From: Amycolatopsis tucumanensis
GTDB taxonomy: Bacteria > Actinomycetota > Actinomycetes > Mycobacteriales > Pseudonocardiaceae
Direction: 5' to 3'
DNA: 64,000 nucleotides
Assembly (NCBI RefSeq): GCF_021654135.1
Contig: NZ_JAKGSD010000034.1
Coordinates: forward strand, 24,883 to 88,882
In this document: positions 1-7,956 of the stretch, one piece after another
How the letters are laid out: each line of letters opens with the position of its first letter
How positions within the stretch are numbered: the stretch's first letter is position 1
The notes under the pieces: model-generated
Seen by the model: only the letters and a program-made list of their open reading frames with translations
Told to the model about the DNA's origin: nothing
Database searches by the model: none
Position numbers and translations under genes: made by a program

Positions 1-816
1 CCGGAGGCGCAGGAAGCTCTGCGCAGCCACTACGGCCTCGATCACTCGATACCTGTCCAGTACCTCACGTGGATGGGCTCGATCCTGCACGGTGACTTCG
101 GCAGTTCCTTCCTGACGCAGGAACCGGTGGTCACCGAGGTCGCCAGCCGGATATCCCGGACCATCTACCTTGCGGCCGCGGGAATCCTCGTAGCACTCGC
201 GGTCGCCGTGCCTGCAGCCATCGCTAGCGCTCGGTACGCAGGCCGGCGCGCCGACGTCACGATCGCGACCGGCGTCTCGGTCCTGATCTCGATCCCGAAC
301 TTCATCATCGGAATCCTGCTGATCGTGGTGTTCGCGGTTCAGCTGCGCATCTTCCCAGTCGCAGGGTACGTCGATCCGACTGCCGATCTGGGCACCTTTT
401 TCCAGAGCATGGTTCTTCCCGCGCTGACCATCGGTCTTCCGGCCTCCGCGGTCATCGCACGTGTGCTGAGATCGAGTCTGCTGGACGAAATGCGCCGGGA
501 CTACGTACGTACCGCGGAGGCCCGTGGGTCGTCGAGAATGCGAACGATCGTCCGGCACGGCCTTCGAAACGCGTCGATTCCCACAGTCACGATCGTCGGA
601 CTCCAGGTCGGCTACCTACTCGGCGGCGCCTTCGTCGTCGAACTGCTCTTCACGTACCCGGGAGTCGGGCTGCTGCTTCTCAACTCGATCACCCAACGGG
701 ACTACCCGACCATCCAGGCCTGTCTGCTGTTCTTCGCAGTCGCTTTCGTCATCGTGAACCTGATCACCGACATCCTGTACGCGGTCCTCAATCCTCGACT
801 GAAGGTGCAGCAATGA
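1..816 (+). CDS. Dipeptide/oligopeptide ABC transporter permease, DppB type (5' partial)
   Basis: Membrane permease of a peptide/nickel-class ABC importer. The reading frame is open from the first base of the window and already reads like the family's periplasmic loop (…GLDHSIPVQYLTWMGS…), so the true start lies upstream and the internal ATG at 73 is not the start. Several hydrophobic segments are visible, and the cytoplasmic EAA loop (EARGSSRMRTIVRHGLRNA) sits about residues 169-187 of the visible part. The stop overlaps the next permease gene by four bases (ATGA), so the two are translationally coupled. No substrate-binding protein gene is in the window; it may lie to the left. Substrate is not determinable; peptides or small polar molecules are typical. 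Confidence 0.9.
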   Translation, partial: PEAQEALRSHYGLDHSIPVQYLTWMGSILHGDFGSSFLTQEPVVTEVASRISRTIYLAAAGILVALAVAVPAAIASARYAGRRADVTIATGVSVLISIPNFIIGILLIVVFAVQLRIFPVAGYVDPTADLGTFFQSMVLPALTIGLPASAVIARVLRSSLLDEMRRDYVRTAEARGSSRMRTIVRHGLRNASIPTVTIVGLQVGYLLGGAFVVELLFTYPGVGLLLLNSITQRDYPTIQACLLFFAVAFVIVNLITDILYAVLNPRLKVQQ

Positions 817-1706
817 CGGCCGTCGAGACAACCAGCCGGGCGCCACGGGCAGCGATGCGGAAATTGCGACGCGCTGCCACGCGCAACTACCGGGTGACCA
901 TTTGCACCACGCTGCTCACACTCGTCGCGATCGCCGCGGTCTTCGCGCCGTTGCTCGCCCCCTACGGACCGCAAGACCTGGCGGTCGGTGAGCCGCTTTC
1001 GCCACCATCACCCGAACACATCTTCGGTGTCGACAACTTCGGACGCGACCAACTCAGCCGGATCCTCGACGGTGCGCGGATCAGTTTGGGGATCTCGGCG
1101 ATCGTCACGATCGTGAGCATGGCGCTAGGCGCCCCTCTCGGCTTGATCCTGGGGTACCGGCGAGGCCGGGTCGATTTCCTGGTCAGCAGGTTCCTCGACC
1201 TCCTGTTCGCGTTTCCGGGCATCCTGATCGCGCTGGTGCTCGCGACCGCTCTCGGGCCAGGCTTGACGACCGCGGCGATCGCGATGTGTGTCATCTACGT
1301 CCCGCAGGCGACAAGGTTCGTCCGTGGTGTGGTCGCTTCGGAGAGTGTCAAGGACTACGTGGTGGCCGCGAGAACAGTCGGCGCGTCCGGTTTTCGCGTG
1401 ATATTCGTGCACATCCTGCCCAACATCCGCTCACAACTCCTCGTCATCACGACGCTGGTGCTGAGTTTCGCGGTCCTCACCGAAGCGGCGCTGTCGTTCC
1501 TCGGTGTCGGCGCACAAGCTCCGAGCTCCAGCTGGGGCCGGATGCTGACCGACGGCCGCGATTTCCTCATGACCCAGCCTTTCCTGGCAGTCGTACCGGC
1601 GCTGGCCATCGCTGCGCTCGTGCTGATCCTCAACGGCCTCGGAGACGGTCTGCGTGACCGCCTCGACACCGATGCCGTGACCGTCGACCCGAAGGCAGCA
1701 CCGTGA
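813..1706 (+). CDS. Dipeptide/oligopeptide ABC transporter permease, DppC type
   Basis: Second membrane subunit of the importer, 297 residues, normal length for the family. An N-terminal cytoplasmic stretch of about 25 residues is followed by the DppC/OppC N-terminal transmembrane helix, then the conserved HIFGVDNFGRDQLSRI block near residue 70 and the transport domain with the EAA loop (ARTVGASGFRVIFVHILPN). ATG at 813 overlaps the preceding stop, and the gene's own TGA overlaps the GTG of the following ATPase. This makes one tightly coupled operon of two permeases and two ATPases. Confidence 0.93.
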   Translation: MTAVETTSRAPRAAMRKLRRAATRNYRVTICTTLLTLVAIAAVFAPLLAPYGPQDLAVGEPLSPPSPEHIFGVDNFGRDQLSRILDGARISLGISAIVTIVSMALGAPLGLILGYRRGRVDFLVSRFLDLLFAFPGILIALVLATALGPGLTTAAIAMCVIYVPQATRFVRGVVASESVKDYVVAARTVGASGFRVIFVHILPNIRSQLLVITTLVLSFAVLTEAALSFLGVGAQAPSSSWGRMLTDGRDFLMTQPFLAVVPALAIAALVLILNGLGDGLRDRLDTDAVTVDPKAAP

Positions 1707-2737
1707 ACACTGAACTGAAACCCGGTTATGCGATCCCGTCCGGCGAAAGCACACTCGAGCCATCGTCATTGCTCGAGGTCGACGACCTCACCGTGCGCTT
1801 CCGCAGGAACCGCCGGACCCTGGAGGCGGTGCACGGGATCTCCTTCAGCCTGTCCGCCGGCGAGTCACTGGGTATTGTCGGCGAGTCAGGGAGCGGGAAG
1901 TCGATCACTGCCCTCGCGATGATCCGCCTGCTCGACCCGATGACATCCTCGGTCTCGGGCGCAGTTCGCTTCGCCGGGCGTGACGTCTTCACCCTGTCAC
2001 CGAGAGCATTGCGCAAGGTGCGTGGAGCCGACATCGCCTACGTCTTCCAGGACCCACTGGGCTCGCTGAACCCGTCCATGCGCATCGAGCACCAACTCAC
2101 CGAACCGCTCCGGCTGCACGGGCTCGCTCACGGGCGCCAGGCGCGCCAGCGTGCGCTCGAGATGCTCGAACTCGTCGGCATCAACGATCCCGCGCGACGG
2201 CTTCGCCAGTACCCGCACGAAATCAGCGGTGGCATGCGACAGCGGGTGATGATCGCCGGAGCGCTCATCACGAATCCGAGCGTGGTGATCCTGGACGAAC
2301 CAACGACGGCCCTGGATGCCACGATCCAGGCACAGATCCTGGAGCTACTAGCCGACCTGCGCAAACGACTCTCGATGGGCATGCTCCTGATCAGTCACGA
2401 CCTCGGGGTCGTGGCGCAGGTGACCGACCGGGTCGCGGTGATGTACGCGGGGCGCATCGTCGAAACCGGTGCCACCGCGGAAGTACTCGCCGCACCCCAG
2501 CACCCGTACACCCGCGGGCTGCTCTCCTCACGTCCACGGCTCAACGCTCCACGTACGGCAGCGTTGACGCCGATCCCGGGACAGCCGCCCACCCTCGAGG
2601 CGCACCCGCAAACCGGCTGCGGCTTCGCGCCGCGATGTCCACTCGCCGACGACCACTGCCGAAGTGCGCTTCCGCCGCTGGGATCGCAGACCCACGCGGC
2701 TGCGTGTTGGAAGGCGACACCGGGGAGGGCGGCGTGA
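1703..2737 (+). CDS. Peptide ABC transporter ATP-binding protein, DppD type
   Basis: First of two ATPases that power the importer, 344 residues. Walker A GESGSGKS is at about residues 60-67, the signature ISGGMRQRV near 175, and Walker B VVILDEPTTALD near 195. The C-terminal extension typical of the oligopeptide/dipeptide group is present, with its cysteine cluster (CGFAPRCPLADDHC). The GTG start at 1703 overlaps the dppC-type stop. The gene sits in the lower-GC left arm with the rest of the island. Confidence 0.93.
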   Translation: MNTELKPGYAIPSGESTLEPSSLLEVDDLTVRFRRNRRTLEAVHGISFSLSAGESLGIVGESGSGKSITALAMIRLLDPMTSSVSGAVRFAGRDVFTLSPRALRKVRGADIAYVFQDPLGSLNPSMRIEHQLTEPLRLHGLAHGRQARQRALEMLELVGINDPARRLRQYPHEISGGMRQRVMIAGALITNPSVVILDEPTTALDATIQAQILELLADLRKRLSMGMLLISHDLGVVAQVTDRVAVMYAGRIVETGATAEVLAAPQHPYTRGLLSSRPRLNAPRTAALTPIPGQPPTLEAHPQTGCGFAPRCPLADDHCRSALPPLGSQTHAAACWKATPGRAA

Positions 2738-3774
2738 CGTCGCAGCAGGCGCAACCGACCACACAAGCGCGAACCACGGGAAGTCCTGACGTCCTCGACA
2801 TCTCCGACCTGCACGTGCACTTCCCGGTGCGAAGCGGGCTCAGAACTGTACGGCAGCTCCGGGCTGTGGACGGTGTTTCGCTCACGATCGCTCCCGGCGA
2901 AACCCTCGGTCTGGTGGGCGAGTCCGGGTCCGGGAAGTCGACGGTCGCACGAGCCGTGGCGCGCATCGAGTCGATCACTTCCGGCTCCATCACGTTGAGC
3001 GGCCGGGACATCACTACAGGACGTCCTGACCAGCGCCTGCGGAGATCCGTTCAAATGATCTTCCAGGATCCCCGGGCGAGCCTGAACCCGCGCCACACCA
3101 TCGAAGCCGCTGTGCGGGAACCGCTCGACATCCACCGCATCGGCGACCCCGGACGCCGCCGCGACGTGGTCGTCGAGCTGTTGCGCAAAGTCGGCCTGGA
3201 CGCCGCACACCGGAACCGGTTTCCACATGCCCTCAGCGGCGGGCAGTTGCAGCGGGTGGCGATAGCTCGAGCCCTGGCGGTCGAACCGGAGCTCCTGCTC
3301 TGCGACGAGCCGGTCAGCTCCCTGGACGTCAGCATCCAGGCTCAGGTGGTCAACCTGTTGAAACAGCTCCAGAACGAACTGGGTTTGAGCTACTTGTTCA
3401 TCGCCCACGACCTCGCGGTCGTCCGCAACCTCTCGCACCGCATCGGCGTGATGTACCTCGGCGCACTCGTCGAGACGGCCCACTCCGACGACCTGTTCGA
3501 TCGACCGATGCATCCGTACACCAAGGCGCTGATCGACGCGATCCCTGAGGTCGAAACTGATCCCACGCGCGAAAAGATCGTCCTGCGGGGCGAGGTGCCG
3601 AGTCCGTTGTCCGTGCCGAGCGGCTGCCGGTTCCGGACCCGCTGCCGCTGGGCACAGCCCCGCTGTGCGACCGAGCGTCCGGCTCTGCGCCCGATCGCCT
3701 CGACGAGCACACTCGTGGCCTGTCACTACGCGGAGTCGATCGAAAACAGCGAGCGAACTGGGGTGCCGGTCTGA
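2734..3774 (+). CDS. Peptide ABC transporter ATP-binding protein, DppF type
   Basis: Second ATPase of the importer, 346 residues from the GTG at 2734, whose first two bases precede and overlap the previous gene's TGA (GTGA). An in-frame upstream ATG at 2635 would give 379 residues but would overlap the previous gene by about 100 bases, so the GTG is preferred. Walker A GESGSGKST, signature LSGGQLQRVAIARAL, Walker B LLLCDEPVSSLD and the C-terminal Cys-rich oligo/dipeptide extension (GCRFRTRCRWAQPRC) are all present. It is the last gene of the importer operon; the next gene converges from the minus strand after ten bases. Confidence 0.93.
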   Translation: MTSQQAQPTTQARTTGSPDVLDISDLHVHFPVRSGLRTVRQLRAVDGVSLTIAPGETLGLVGESGSGKSTVARAVARIESITSGSITLSGRDITTGRPDQRLRRSVQMIFQDPRASLNPRHTIEAAVREPLDIHRIGDPGRRRDVVVELLRKVGLDAAHRNRFPHALSGGQLQRVAIARALAVEPELLLCDEPVSSLDVSIQAQVVNLLKQLQNELGLSYLFIAHDLAVVRNLSHRIGVMYLGALVETAHSDDLFDRPMHPYTKALIDAIPEVETDPTREKIVLRGEVPSPLSVPSGCRFRTRCRWAQPRCATERPALRPIASTSTLVACHYAESIENSERTGVPV

Positions 3775-3784
3775 TCCACGACGC

Positions 3785-4435
3785 TCACGAGGGCGTCAAG
3801 CCTGCTCTGCCGGGTAGCGGGCGCGCCGGCACGCCCGCTACCCGTTCACCTCCGGGCACGTCCCGGACCACTACCGCCCCGGCGCCGATGACCGCCCCGT
3901 CACCGACGCGGCGTCCCGGGTGGATGAACGCGCCGACCCCGATGTGCACGCGGGAACCGACAACCGCCCCGCCCCCGATCGCCGCCAGCGGGCTGACGGT
4001 CGTGTAGTCGCCCACCAGAACATCATGACCGACCACAGCGTTGACGTTGACGAGCACGTGCCTTCCCACAACCGCATACGACTCGATGCAGGCGCCTGCC
4101 AGGAGCAGGTCGCCGGCACCGAGCTCCACCGCGGTTTCGAGATGTGCACCGGCATGGACGAGCGTGGCCGCCCGCCCTCCGCGCTCACACGCGTATGCAT
4201 CGATCCGCTCCCGGGCAGCCGGATCTGCCACGCCGATGACGAATTCCGCCGCCAGCTCCTCGAACAGCCGATCCGGTCCGAGAACCGGGATCCGCTTGTC
4301 CGGGTCCTCTTCTCCGAGAAAACCAATCAACCGGTAGCCGGCGCCTCCGCGGTTGGCGCCCTCGATGAGGGCTTCCATCCGGCGGGCCAGCCCACCGGTT
4401 CCGAACACGACGAGGTTCTTCATGCTGTCGTTCAT
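3785..4435 (-). CDS. Left-handed beta-helix sugar N-acetyltransferase (NeuD/PglD type)
   Basis: A 216-residue acetyltransferase expected to acetylate an amino group on a nucleotide-linked or free deoxyamino sugar using acetyl-CoA. The N-terminal half is a small Rossmann-like domain (NLVVFGTGGLARRM near residue 7), and the C-terminal half shows hexapeptide repeats (VGRHVLVNVNAVVGHDVLVG…, VHIGVGAFIHPG, IGAGAVVVRDV). This is the NeuD/PglD/PerB fold. The ATG at 4435 overlaps the stop of the 2-epimerase gene in ATGA, which favours it over an upstream in-frame start at 4624. In context it is the best candidate for the 4-amino acetylation step (LegH role) between the aminotransferase and the hydrolysing epimerase. 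The exact substrate is inferred. Confidence 0.88.
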   Translation of the reverse strand: MNDSMKNLVVFGTGGLARRMEALIEGANRGGAGYRLIGFLGEEDPDKRIPVLGPDRLFEELAAEFVIGVADPAARERIDAYACERGGRAATLVHAGAHLETAVELGAGDLLLAGACIESYAVVGRHVLVNVNAVVGHDVLVGDYTTVSPLAAIGGGAVVGSRVHIGVGAFIHPGRRVGDGAVIGAGAVVVRDVPGGERVAGVPARPLPGRAGLTPS

Positions 4436-5601
4436 CCTCGGACCTCGAATTGAACATCGTGGAAAGCTTTCCGCGGCTTGCCGACCGGTACGGCTCGCAG
4501 GATCCCCGCGATCCGCTGCGCGGCGTGACCGTCCCCGAACGGGGAGGTCGAACGGTTCGTCAGCTCGCGGTGAGGTTCGGACATCGCCCGGTGCAGTGCC
4601 TCCGCGATCTGATCCGCGCCACATCCGCTGTCGATGACCGAAGGCGCCCGCGGCCGCCCGTCCTGGCGCGAGCCGATGTTCACGGTCGGGGTTCGCAACG
4701 CGGGGGCCTCGACCAACGCGCTCGAGGAATTCCCCGCGACGACATCGGCATGGTTCAGGAGGGACAAGTAGCGGCGCTGCCCCAGCGACGGTACGAGGAC
4801 CGCCCGGTCGGCGTGGTCGGCGACGAACCGGGAAATCCGCCTCGCGATCCGCCCACCACCGGCGTCCACGTTGGCTCCGGTGAAGACGGCGACGTGGGTC
4901 TTCATTTCGCCGAGTGCGTCGAGCAGGCCGTTCAGTCCCTCGTCGCTCCCGTCCGGGTCGGCGGTCGCGGGGTGATATGTGACCGCGATGAGTCGCGTCT
5001 CGTCGGGCAGGCCCAGGTCGTCGAGAAGTTCACCGCGCGACATCAACGGGAGCGTCCGCACCGAGTCGAGGCCCAGCGCGCCGACGCAGTGCACCCGCTC
5101 CGGGGCCTCCCCCAGCTGCACCACCCGGCGACGGAACTCAGGTGTCGCGGTGAAGTGGAGGTCCGACAGCTTCGTGATCGCATGCCTGAGCGAATCGTCC
5201 AGAGCGCCTTCGGTGATCTGCCCGCCCGCGATGTGGGCAACCAGCCGGCCTTGCAGCATGGCCACGGTCGCCACGGCCAGCGCCTCGTACCGGTCTCCGA
5301 GTACGACCAGGACATCGGGGCCGATGCGGTCAAGCGCATCTGCGTAGCCGAGCACGCCGACTCCGAACGACTTCGCCACCGCGGTGGGCGTGTCCCCGCA
5401 CAGGACCATGTCGACGCGACCGCCGATCGGGAATCCGTCACGCTCGATGACCTCCACGGTGTGTCCCTGGCCGTCGACGAGGTGCCCGCCACTGACCAGC
5501 AACCGGAGATCGATGTCCTGGTCACGGTGCAACTCTTCGATCAGGGCGAGCAGCGGCCCGTAGTCGGCGCGAGACGCGGTGAAAACGCAGATTCTTCGCA
5601 T
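4432..5601 (-). CDS. legG: Hydrolysing UDP-sugar 2-epimerase (NeuC/LegG type)
   Basis: A 389-residue GT-B-fold epimerase that in this family releases the nucleotide and inverts C2, giving free ManNAc or, for LegG, 2,4-diacetamido-2,4,6-trideoxymannose. Family hallmarks are the N-terminal TASRADYGPL, the central HIAGGQITEGALDDSLRHAI, and the C-terminal GNSSSALVEAPALRTPTVNIGSRQ. Length is normal. It lies nine bases after the aminotransferase stop and overlaps the acetyltransferase start. The LegB/LegC neighbours favour the LegG reaction over plain UDP-GlcNAc hydrolysis by NeuC; sequence alone does not separate the two. Confidence 0.88.
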   Translation of the reverse strand: MRRICVFTASRADYGPLLALIEELHRDQDIDLRLLVSGGHLVDGQGHTVEVIERDGFPIGGRVDMVLCGDTPTAVAKSFGVGVLGYADALDRIGPDVLVVLGDRYEALAVATVAMLQGRLVAHIAGGQITEGALDDSLRHAITKLSDLHFTATPEFRRRVVQLGEAPERVHCVGALGLDSVRTLPLMSRGELLDDLGLPDETRLIAVTYHPATADPDGSDEGLNGLLDALGEMKTHVAVFTGANVDAGGGRIARRISRFVADHADRAVLVPSLGQRRYLSLLNHADVVAGNSSSALVEAPALRTPTVNIGSRQDGRPRAPSVIDSGCGADQIAEALHRAMSEPHRELTNRSTSPFGDGHAAQRIAGILRAVPVGKPRKAFHDVQFEVRG

Positions 5602-5610
5602 GGCCTGCCC

Positions 5611-6765
5611 TCACACTGCCGAGTCGTGGCGTGAGTGTGTGCTGTTCAGCGCAGCGCGAAGACTGACGACGACCCGCTCCTGATCGCGCTCGGACAGGTG
5701 CGCCGAACTCGGCAAGGACACGCCTCGGCCGTGGAGCTCCTCGGCCGTCTCGCCGGCCAGCCGTTCAACGTCCCGATACGGCGCCTGCAGGTGGAGCGGG
5801 GGCCACAGCGGCCGCGCGTGAACTCCGGCTCCCTCGAGGCAGGCCACTACCGCCGCAGTGCTGGAGGCGTCGTTCAGTAGCACCGAGTAGAGCCAGAACG
5901 TCGGATCCGCCCAAGGGGCGTGCGGTGGTGGTGACGCCGGCAAGCCGTGTAGCGCGCGTCCGTACCGAGCGCTGATTTCTCGTTTTGCGGCGAGCAGGTC
6001 ATCGAGGCGCTCGAGTTGCCCAAGACCGAGCGCGGCCGCGACGTTGGTCAGGCGGTAGTTGTAGCCGACGGTGTCGTGCACGTAGTACTTGCCAGCGGTG
6101 TTCGCCTGTGTCGTGAGGTGTTTGGCCATGGCAGCCCGCTCGGTGTCATCAGTCGTGATCATTCCGCCACCACCGGTTGTGATCAGTTTGTTGCCGTTGA
6201 AGGAAAAACATCCGAAGTCGCCGATCGCGCCCGCTCGCGCGGGCGCCGGCTTTCCCGCCACCCACGCGGCACCGAGGGACTCCGCGGCATCCTCGACTAT
6301 CCGGATCCCGAACTCTGCCCTGAGCTCCAGCAGCGGCTCCATCCGCGCCGGGTGTCCGAGCACGTGCACGACTTCGACGATGTCCGGGATCCGACGTCCT
6401 GTCCTGGCGCGGTATCGCACCGTGTCGTAGAGCATTTCGGTGTTCATGTTCCAGGTGTCGCGCTCGCTGTCCACGAGCAACAGGTCGGCACCCGTGTACG
6501 AGACCGCGTTGGCCGAGGCGATGAACGTGAAGTCGGACAGCGCGACCTGTGTGCCCGGCCCGGCTCCAGCCAGACGCAGCGCCACATGCAGAGCCGCGGT
6601 GCCGGAAGAACACGCCACGGCGTGACGCGTACCGATGACCCGCGCGAAGGCGTGCTCGAACCGTTCGACGAACGGACCGACCGAGGAGACGAACCCGCTG
6701 TCCAAGCACTCCTGTACGTAACGCCGCTCCACGTTTCCCAGAGTCGGCTCCGCCAGAGGGATCAT
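5611..6765 (-). CDS. legC: PLP-dependent sugar aminotransferase, LegC type (DegT/DnrJ/EryC1/StrS)
   Basis: A 384-residue aminotransferase that should place an amino group on C4 of a nucleotide-linked 4-keto-6-deoxy sugar. The opening PLAEPTLGNVERRYVQECLD…GFVSSVGPFVERFE and CSSGTAALHVALRLAG match the LegC group. The PLP lysine is in CFSFNGNKLITTGGGG, at about Lys193. The start is the ATG at 6765, in an ATGA overlap with the dehydratase stop; a longer frame reaching 6981 would run 216 bases into that gene. It is the second gene of the four-gene sugar operon. Confidence 0.9.
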   Translation of the reverse strand: MIPLAEPTLGNVERRYVQECLDSGFVSSVGPFVERFEHAFARVIGTRHAVACSSGTAALHVALRLAGAGPGTQVALSDFTFIASANAVSYTGADLLLVDSERDTWNMNTEMLYDTVRYRARTGRRIPDIVEVVHVLGHPARMEPLLELRAEFGIRIVEDAAESLGAAWVAGKPAPARAGAIGDFGCFSFNGNKLITTGGGGMITTDDTERAAMAKHLTTQANTAGKYYVHDTVGYNYRLTNVAAALGLGQLERLDDLLAAKREISARYGRALHGLPASPPPHAPWADPTFWLYSVLLNDASSTAAVVACLEGAGVHARPLWPPLHLQAPYRDVERLAGETAEELHGRGVSLPSSAHLSERDQERVVVSLRAALNSTHSRHDSAV

Positions 6766-7757
6766 ACGTGGTACCTCGTCGCGTGACGGGTGTCCACGCG
6801 TGGCCGCATCCAACGGGCGGTCTCTTCCAGGCCTTTGGCCAGGGGCCAGGAAGCTCGCCAGTTGAGCAACGTTCCCGCTTTGGTGGGATCGGACAGGAGT
6901 ACGTCGACTTCGGCTGCCGGCGGGCGGGCCCGCCGCTTGTCCGTGACGACCTCGGCCTCGGACCCCGTCACCTCGCAACACAGCGCGAACAGCTCGCCGA
7001 TCGACACCGTCTGCCCAGTACCCAGTTGCACGAGCGACCCGGGACTCAGCCGCGCCGCCGCCATCGCCAGGAACCCGTCCACCGTGTCCTCGACGAAGGT
7101 GAGGTCACGGCGGGGGGCGAGGTTTCCGAGCCGGACCTGACGCGCACCCGCGAGGAGCTGGCCGAGGATCGTGGGGATGACGGCTCGGGCGGACTGCCTG
7201 GGGCCGTAGGTGTTGAACGGTCGCAGTGTCACGACGTTCGTACCGTACGTCCGCGCGTAAGCCTCGCACATCTGGTCCGCGGCGATCTTCGTCGCCGCGT
7301 ACGGCGACTGTCCCCGGAGCCGATGTCCCTCCGTGATCGGAATTGTCTCCGGGGTGCCGTAGACCTCACTCGTGGAGGTGTGGATCATCTGCACCTCCCG
7401 CGCGTCGCGCACCGATTCCAGCACGTTGAGAGTTCCCCGGATGTTCGTCTCCACGTACGACTCAGGTGCGTCGAAGCTGTACGGGATCGCGATCAGGGCC
7501 GCGAGGTGGAAGACGATCTCGGTGTCCCGTACGGCGTTGGCCACGAACCGTCGATCACGGATGTCGCCCAGCCGCACGTCCACGCGCGCCAGCTGGTCGT
7601 CGGCGAGCTCGTCGAGCCAGCCGAAGGATCCGTTGGGGTTGTACGCGCAGAACGCGCGAACCTCGGCACCTTCCCTGAGCAGACGCTCGACCAGGTGGCT
7701 GCCGATGAAGCCGTCGGCACCGGTAACCAAGACGTTTCTTCCGGAGAACGAACCCAC
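6762..7757 (-). CDS. legB: NAD-dependent nucleotide-sugar 4,6-dehydratase, LegB type
   Basis: A 331-residue extended SDR enzyme that removes water from a UDP- or GDP-GlcNAc type substrate to give the 4-keto-6-deoxy sugar. It shows the NAD-binding GADGFIGSHLVERLL, the FCAYNPNGSFGWLDEL segment typical of LegB, the S-T-S-E-V-Y-G catalytic block, and YAATK with the catalytic Tyr/Lys. The GTG at 7757 is chosen because GAGGGG lies six bases upstream and the protein then begins directly with the Rossmann strand; the ATG at 7808 adds 17 unrelated residues. It is first in the operon, divergent from a CocE-type gene across about 200 bases. Confidence 0.9.
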   Translation of the reverse strand: MGSFSGRNVLVTGADGFIGSHLVERLLREGAEVRAFCAYNPNGSFGWLDELADDQLARVDVRLGDIRDRRFVANAVRDTEIVFHLAALIAIPYSFDAPESYVETNIRGTLNVLESVRDAREVQMIHTSTSEVYGTPETIPITEGHRLRGQSPYAATKIAADQMCEAYARTYGTNVVTLRPFNTYGPRQSARAVIPTILGQLLAGARQVRLGNLAPRRDLTFVEDTVDGFLAMAAARLSPGSLVQLGTGQTVSIGELFALCCEVTGSEAEVVTDKRRARPPAAEVDVLLSDPTKAGTLLNWRASWPLAKGLEETARWMRPRVDTRHATRYHV

Positions 7758-7875
7758 AGTCGGCCCCTCGTCGTCGCATCGGCGGCACGATCGTCCGCGC
7801 CCGTGCACGTGTCACCGCCCATGGTGTGGGATCGGCGCCGGGTGCGACGAGGCCCCGATTTACGCTGCCGCGACG

Positions 7876-7905
7876 TTGACAGATCGCCGTCTCCCTTCAT
7901 ACGAT
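7876..7905 (+). promoter_or_regulatory. Sigma-70-like promoter for the CocE-type gene
   Basis: TTGACA at 7876-7881, an 18-base spacer, then TACGAT at 7900-7905. This would start transcription about 45 bases before the ATG at 7957. The -35 box is perfect and the -10 matches the TAnnnT pattern. It lies in the roughly 200-base divergent region between legB and the hydrolase gene. Confidence 0.5.
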
Positions 7906-7956
7906 ACGTCTGTTTCACTCAGCGAAATCTCCGTACGAGGGTTGTTCAGGGGAGCC